Source: Candidatus Aminicenantota bacterium
GTDB taxonomy: Bacteria; Acidobacteriota; Aminicenantia; S016-38
Direction of reading: 5' to 3'
Assembly: GCA_027062035.1 (NCBI GenBank)
Contig: JAMOUL010000172.1
Location: 1 to 9,417 of the forward strand
Length of the DNA stretch: 9,417 bases
Made by a program: the position numbers and the translations under genes. Position 1 is the first letter of the stretch, and each line of letters begins with the position of its first letter. This document shows, one piece after another, positions 5,717 through 9,417 of this stretch. Under the pieces are notes generated by a model. It worked only from the letters and a program-made list of their open reading frames with translations. It was not told the origin of the DNA and made no database searches.

Positions 5717-6662
5717 TTTTTACCTCCCCTTTGATTTTTATTACATTATCAAGCCTTTCTGCCTCTATTTTACCTGAAATTTTCTCATAGGCAAGGATGG
5801 CTGACCCTTCTCCTGTGAACACAAGCCTTCCATGGAAACGGTGCCCTTCAATGCACAAACAATCTGCCTTCAGATCATCTGCAAGTTTTCCGATAAGCAA
5901 AGAATACACCTTCATACCAACAGTAAACGGCGAGGAACATGAACATTCTGCTTTACCATAGGGCTTTAAAAAAAACAGTGATGTGTGCTCAGGTGGATGG
6001 GACAGGAGGTAGAATACTCCCCTCCATCCTTCCCTGTCATAGCGGTCCTTAACTATTTTGTACCCCTCCCCATAGATGAAGGAATAAATGCTTCGGAGGA
6101 AGTTACCGCTCTTATTATCTGGAAGTTTAAGCATGGAAAAGTCCATGGGAAATTCATCAATGCCAAAATATCTCAGGGTTACCAGGTTAGCATCCCCTTC
6201 GAGAACCGCGCTTGCTGCTATCACTTTATCATCGCACAGGCTGCCCTCAACAACGTTTTTAAACACATCGGGAAAATTCTGGGATTGTATGTAATGCCTC
6301 AACTCATGTACAAAGGCAAATTCCTGTTCCAGGGGTGGAAGATCCTCTATAATGTATATCCTGTCTCCCTCCTCTGGATTGAAAAATCCCACGGCACTTG
6401 TAAGCATCATCTTTATCTTCAGTTCATCGTACTGGCGGGCATTTTCTATAATCCCAAGGGCTTCGAGAATCCTGCCCTCCCTGCTCCTTTCGCCCTTGAG
6501 TATGGCCTGAAAGGCTTCCCTCTCTATAAAAACTACCCTGGGAGGAGTGGTGAATCTTAATCTTCCCTCCTCCTGAACCTTAGCTTCTATCTCCGCTATC
6601 TTCTTCGGGGAAAGCCCCAAAAGAAGGGTACAGACAAAAAAGAAAATCCAGACTTTTTTCAT
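5676..6662 (-). CDS. Secreted zinc-metallopeptidase-like protein (HExxH...EGDA), family not named
   Basis: A 328-residue exported protein of unknown substrate. Residues 1-18 (MKKVWIFFFVCTLLLGLS) form a signal peptide with no convincing lipobox. The core has FAFVHELRHYIQSQNF, giving HExxH with H119, E120 and H123, and 32 residues after H123 the segment VLEGDANLV with E155 as likely third zinc ligand (gluzincin-like). Further on, HPPEHTSLFFLKPY (222-235) resembles the 'PP.T..ilhP.kY' segment I recall from uncharacterised bacterial and archaeal proteins with HE..H..Q.Q.F and EGDA motifs. Two Cys-x-Cys pairs (240/242 and 268/270), the second followed by HRFH, suggest disulfides or extra metal binding in the envelope. 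The start is firm: the signal peptide begins there and a TATAAT lies just 6 bases upstream. The last 41 bases overlap efp. It is divergent from mutL. Peptidase activity is inferred from motifs only. Confidence 0.82.
   Translation of the reverse strand: MKKVWIFFFVCTLLLGLSPKKIAEIEAKVQEEGRLRFTTPPRVVFIEREAFQAILKGERSREGRILEALGIIENARQYDELKIKMMLTSAVGFFNPEEGDRIYIIEDLPPLEQEFAFVHELRHYIQSQNFPDVFKNVVEGSLCDDKVIAASAVLEGDANLVTLRYFGIDEFPMDFSMLKLPDNKSGNFLRSIYSFIYGEGYKIVKDRYDREGWRGVFYLLSHPPEHTSLFFLKPYGKAECSCSSPFTVGMKVYSLLIGKLADDLKADCLCIEGHRFHGRLVFTGEGSAILAYEKISGKIEAERLDNVIKIKGEVKNDSSHPGEKGNDP
5722..5730 (-). promoter_or_regulatory. Strong Shine-Dalgarno of efp inside the upstream gene
   Basis: AGGGGAGGT on the minus strand, followed by AAAAA and the efp ATG. 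It sits within the last codons of the peptidase gene and decides the efp start. It is the best ribosome-binding site in the window, as expected for an abundant translation factor. Confidence 0.8.
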
Positions 6663-6668
6663 AGGAAA

Positions 6669-6677
6669 ATTATATCA
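6669..6677 (-). promoter_or_regulatory. Extended -10 promoter of the peptidase-efp-GGDEF operon, predicted leaderless
   Basis: On the minus strand this reads TGATATAAT, a perfect extended -10 (TGn plus TATAAT). Only six bases (TTTCCT) separate it from the ATG whose first base is 6662. Taking the last T as -7, +1 falls on that A, so the mRNA would start with AUG. No Shine-Dalgarno is present. The -35 region is poor (TTTAGC at 17-base spacing), which an extended -10 can tolerate. Confidence 0.65.
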
Positions 6678-6700
6678 GGGGTAAAACTTCTGCTAAAAAA

Positions 6701-6731
6701 TTAAGAACCCTAATTCGAATACAGGTATAAT
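6701..6731 (+). promoter_or_regulatory. mutL promoter, predicted leaderless
   Basis: TATAAT at 6726-6731 is a perfect -10 box. A TTAAGA at 6701-6706 (four of six to TTGACA) gives a -35 at a long 19-base spacing. Transcription would begin near 6738, one base before the mutL ATG at 6739, and no Shine-Dalgarno lies upstream of that ATG. An 8-base palindrome ATTCGAAT (6713-6720) sits between the two boxes and could be an operator, though so short a palindrome may be chance. Confidence 0.6.
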
Positions 6732-6738
6732 TTAAGAA

Positions 6739-8373
6739 ATGGGAAAAATATGGCATCTTCCAGAAAACCTGAGGCTAAAAATAGCCGCAGGTGAAGTCAT
6801 AGAGTCTCCTGCTTCTGTGGTAAAGGAGCTTATTGAAAACTCCATAGATGCAGGTGCCTCTTCAATAACAGTGGAAATAGAAGAGGGAGGATTGAGAAAA
6901 ATTCTGGTGAGGGATAATGGGGAAGGAATATCACGGGAGGATCTACCCCTGGCTGTAGAAAGGTTTTCCACAAGCAAATTAAAGAGCGAAGAGGACCTGA
7001 CTAAAATTCACACCCTTGGATTTCGCGGAGAAGCCCTTGCAAGCATATGTGCCATCAGCAAAATGAAAATAACCTCCAGGACAGAGGACGGAGAGGGCTC
7101 CTCAATCTCCTGCTCTGAGGGCAGGATAGGAGCACCAATCAGCGCACCTCACCCCAGAGGAACCACGGTGGAGGTAAGGGACCTCTTTTTTAACCTTCCC
7201 GCCAGGAAAAAATTTCTACCCTCTGTCTCCTCCCTGTTCCGGGAAATTTCAAAGGTATTTCAACATGCGGCCCTCAGTCGCCCGGATATTCACTTCACCT
7301 TAATAAAGGACGGAAGGGAGCTGGCGAACTATCCACCCTCCCGCTCTCTGAAAGAAAGAATAGCAACGGTTATGGGAAGGGAGTTTTTAGACACCCTCAT
7401 GGAAATCAGGGCTCAGGCAGGGGTGTTTTCTCTAAGGGGATATGCATCCAGAAAGGGAATGGGCAGGGTAAGGCCAACACAGATATTCTTTCTTAATGCC
7501 AGGCCCATAAAAAACAGGGAATTGTCCATAGCCTTAAATAATGCCTATACAGGTCTGCTGGAAAAACCAAAACTCCCGGACGGAATAATTTTTATAGAGG
7601 CCCCTCCTGAAACCTACGACGTAAACGTCCATCCCTCCAAAAGAGAGGTTAAGTTCAGGGACAAAAAGGCAATCTTCCATGTATTTTCCTTAGCAGTCAG
7701 GGGATGGAAAACCGAACGAACCCCAGTATTCTCTGGAATCAGCGAGGTTCAAACCCAATATATTCCGGATCAAAGAGAAGTTCCCTCCTCACAGGCCCCT
7801 CCTATAACCTTTACCGAAGAACCAGGGGAGACGTTAACAGAGGAAAAGGTAAGAATTGTGGGACAGGTGAAGAATCTGTTCATAATAGCTGAGGATGATG
7901 AGTCCCTTTACCTTATAGACCAGCACAATGCCCAGGAAAGGGTAATTTACGAAAGACTGAGAAAGGAAGGCGGCGGCACAAATCCACTCCTCATCCCGGT
8001 AGTTCTTGACCTGAGAGAAGAGGATATAGGTCTCCTATCCGAAAAGGCAGAAGAGTTGAGGAGAGCCGGCTTTGATTTCGAGTTATTATCAGGAGGTAGC
8101 GTTATTATCAAGGGAATTCCTTCGGTCCTCCCTGAAGGAGAGGCGGAGGCGGCCTTTGTGGAAGCAATAAGGGGAAAGGAAAAGGTTCTGGCAACTATTT
8201 CCTGTAAGGCATCCGTCAAAAGAGGACAACCCCTTCCTTTTGAGCTCATGAAAACCATTGTTAAACAACTCTTTCAACTGGAAAATCCTGAATTATGCCC
8301 CCATGGAAGGCCTACAATGATAAAAATCTCATGGACAGAAGTTGCCAGACTTATAGGAAGAAAGGAAGTATAG
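6739..8373 (+). CDS. mutL: DNA mismatch repair protein MutL, endonuclease type
   Basis: MutL is the GHKL ATPase that couples MutS mismatch recognition to strand incision. ATPase motifs: IAAGEVIESPASVVKELIEN at 15-34, with catalytic E30 and Mg-binding N34; DNGEG; TSKL; and GFRGEAL at 94-100. PTQIFFLNARPI and DVNVHPSKREVKF mark the second N-terminal domain. The C-terminal dimerisation/nuclease domain has DQHNAQERVIYE at 394-405 (family DQHA-x2-E-x4-E, with Asn for Ala), SCKASVK at 488-494 and CPHGRP at 520-525. Those metal sites point to an intrinsic nicking endonuclease, as in bacteria without MutH. At 544 residues it is on the short side, with a short linker of about 50 residues. The beta-clamp motif (Q-x-L-L-x-P) appears as NPLLIP at 415-420. 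The start matches the conserved family N-terminus and is probably leaderless. No mutS is in the window. The stop codon is 5 bases from that of ackA. Confidence 0.97.
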   Translation: MGKIWHLPENLRLKIAAGEVIESPASVVKELIENSIDAGASSITVEIEEGGLRKILVRDNGEGISREDLPLAVERFSTSKLKSEEDLTKIHTLGFRGEALASICAISKMKITSRTEDGEGSSISCSEGRIGAPISAPHPRGTTVEVRDLFFNLPARKKFLPSVSSLFREISKVFQHAALSRPDIHFTLIKDGRELANYPPSRSLKERIATVMGREFLDTLMEIRAQAGVFSLRGYASRKGMGRVRPTQIFFLNARPIKNRELSIALNNAYTGLLEKPKLPDGIIFIEAPPETYDVNVHPSKREVKFRDKKAIFHVFSLAVRGWKTERTPVFSGISEVQTQYIPDQREVPSSQAPPITFTEEPGETLTEEKVRIVGQVKNLFIIAEDDESLYLIDQHNAQERVIYERLRKEGGGTNPLLIPVVLDLREEDIGLLSEKAEELRRAGFDFELLSGGSVIIKGIPSVLPEGEAEAAFVEAIRGKEKVLATISCKASVKRGQPLPFELMKTIVKQLFQLENPELCPHGRPTMIKISWTEVARLIGRKEV

Positions 8374-8389
8374 TTTACTTAATTCTTCC
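8356..8389. terminator. Hairpin spanning the convergent mutL and ackA stop codons
   Basis: GGAAGAA (8356-8362) pairs with TTCTTCC (8383-8389), and AAGTA (8366-8370) with TACTT (8376-8380), leaving a 3x2 internal loop and a 5-base apical loop. Being an inverted repeat, it forms in both transcripts and contains both stop codons. Neither side has a clear T run, so it is not a textbook intrinsic terminator; it may act as a weak bidirectional terminator or mRNA 3'-end stabiliser. Confidence 0.4.
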
Positions 8390-9417
8390 CCTCGACTATT
8401 TCCTTTGTGTCCCGTGCGATCACCAGCTCTTCATTTGTGGGAATAACAAGAACTTCGACCCGGGAACCTTCCGCAGAAATTGACCCTTCCTTTCCTCTTA
8501 TCATCCCTCTATTTTTCTCCCTATCGATTTTTATCCCGATAAAGTCCAGCCCCTCGCAGCTCTTTTCCCTTATTAACCAGGAATTTTCTCCTATTCCCGC
8601 GGTGAAAACGAGAACATCCAGGCCCTCCATGGCGGCTGCATATGCACCTATGTATTTTTTAACCATATAAGCATACATTGAAAGGGCCAGGATTGCCCGT
8701 TTATTTCCCTTCTCCGCAGCCTCTTCCAGGTCCCTCATGTCAGAGGAAATTCCGGATACGCCCAGCATCCCGCTTTTTTTGTTCAATAAATGGTCCACCT
8801 CAGTAAAGGAAAGCTTCATTTCACGCTGAATTGCAAGGGGAATGGCAGGATCAAGATTACCACATCTCGTTCCCATGTAAAGCCCCTCAAGAGGAGTATA
8901 ACCCATTGTGGTATCCATTGACCTACCGAACTTTACTGCTGCCATTGAAGCTCCATTACCCAGATGAGCAGTTATAATCTTCAATTCTTCCTTCGGTCTT
9001 CCCAGGAGCTTTGCAGCTCTGTCAGAAACGTATCTGTGTGATGTACCATGAAAACCATATCTTCTTATCCTGTGTTGCTCATAAAGTTCATAGGGAAGGG
9101 CATACATATAACTGTAATCAGGCATGGTCTGATGAAATGCGGTATCAAAGACCGCTACCATTGGAACATGGGGAACTGCAGCTTTAGCGGCTTCAATTCC
9201 TGCAAGATTGGCGGGATTGTGGAGAGGTGCAAGAGGTATACATTCCTTTATCATTTCAATTACTTCATCGGTTATAAGAACGGATGATGTGAATTTCTCC
9301 CCTCCATGGACCACCCTGTGTCCAACTGCCCCCAGCTCTTCAACGTTCTTTAAGACTCCCAGTTCGGGATGGGTTATGTATTCGAGGATCAGGTCTATTG
9401 CTGCTCTATGGTCCTTA
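8379..9417 (-). CDS. ackA: Acetate kinase, 5' end cut by window edge
   Basis: AckA interconverts acetyl phosphate + ADP and acetate + ATP in the cytoplasm; with Pta it makes ATP from acetyl-CoA. The frame runs off the right edge, so about 345 of roughly 400 residues are visible and the N-terminal phosphate loop is missing. Family motifs in order: GHRVVHGGEKF (substrate-site Arg), LAPLHNP, VAVFDTAFHQTMP (catalytic Asp), YGFHGTSHRYVS (catalytic His), AHLGNGAS, TMGYTPLEGLYMGTRCGNLDP (catalytic Arg), KKSGMLGVSG, VFTAGIGENS, and VIPTNEEL (metal-binding Glu) near the end. All known catalytic positions in the visible part are intact. The apparent short start at 9314 is a GTG within VVHGG and is not the real start. 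It is convergent with mutL, and no pta is visible. Confidence 0.97.
   Translation of the reverse strand, partial: KDHRAAIDLILEYITHPELGVLKNVEELGAVGHRVVHGGEKFTSSVLITDEVIEMIKECIPLAPLHNPANLAGIEAAKAAVPHVPMVAVFDTAFHQTMPDYSYMYALPYELYEQHRIRRYGFHGTSHRYVSDRAAKLLGRPKEELKIITAHLGNGASMAAVKFGRSMDTTMGYTPLEGLYMGTRCGNLDPAIPLAIQREMKLSFTEVDHLLNKKSGMLGVSGISSDMRDLEEAAEKGNKRAILALSMYAYMVKKYIGAYAAAMEGLDVLVFTAGIGENSWLIREKSCEGLDFIGIKIDREKNRGMIRGKEGSISAEGSRVEVLVIPTNEELVIARDTKEIVEGKN

Noticed and set aside
5745..5773. Internal promoter for efp (GATAAT)
   Set aside because: The -10 is five of six but no -35 or extended -10 accompanies it, and AT-rich coding sequence gives such matches by chance.
5985..6560. 191-codon plus-strand open frame opposite the metallopeptidase gene
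   Set aside because: It lies wholly antisense to a gene with a signal peptide and HExxH motif, and its translation shows no family pattern and has no Shine-Dalgarno.
6679..6710. GGGT...ACCC inverted repeat in the mutL-peptidase intergenic region
   Set aside because: Only four pairs with a loop of 24 bases; too weak to call an operator or hairpin.
9312..9314. GTG as the start of ackA
   Set aside because: The frame continues upstream with GHRV before VHGG, a conserved internal acetate kinase motif, so the true start is outside the window.

Overview
This is a dense piece of bacterial chromosome: seven complete genes, plus a gene cut by each edge, fill about 98% of the window, and no stretch over 300 bases lacks a gene. 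It looks like a housekeeping region, with no transposase, integrase, CRISPR array, tRNA or rRNA that I can see. The coding strands are purine-rich, with AGA/AGG arginine, ATA isoleucine, GGA glycine and many Lys/Glu residues. That pattern is often seen in thermophiles, but it is only a hint. A complete dcw-type ftsQ-ftsA-ftsZ order, an EF-P and an endonuclease-type MutL identify a bacterium. I cannot name the phylum.

Layout. (1) Positions 2-4283, plus strand: ftsQ (5' end cut off), ftsA, ftsZ and hutI are packed with a 4-base overlap or gaps of 2-3 bases, so they are almost certainly one operon. It joins three divisome genes to a histidine-degradation enzyme. (2) Positions 6662-4259, minus strand: a secreted HExxH metallopeptidase-like protein, EF-P and an FHA-GGDEF diguanylate cyclase form a second likely operon. 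It runs head-on into hutI, and the last 25 bases of the two genes overlap. (3) Positions 6739-8373, plus strand: mutL, divergent from the peptidase gene across a 76-base intergenic region. (4) Positions 9417-8379, minus strand: ackA (5' end cut off), convergent with mutL and only 5 bases away.

The most notable signals are as follows. The 76-base divergent region carries a perfect TATAAT on each strand, 6 and 7 bases before the two start codons, with no Shine-Dalgarno. Both mRNAs are therefore predicted to be leaderless, while operon-internal genes have strong Shine-Dalgarno sites, usually followed by AAAAA and the ATG. FtsZ is a divergent variant: the T7 Asn is replaced by Lys, the Arg equivalent to E. 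coli R142 is Val, and the C-terminal tail ends unusually, sharing a SIFP motif with the FtsA membrane helix. EF-P has an atypical Gln-Gly-Arg tip loop. Both convergent gene junctions carry possible hairpins over the stop codons. I see no clearly new multi-gene system; the interest lies in variant core proteins and in the mode of translation initiation.
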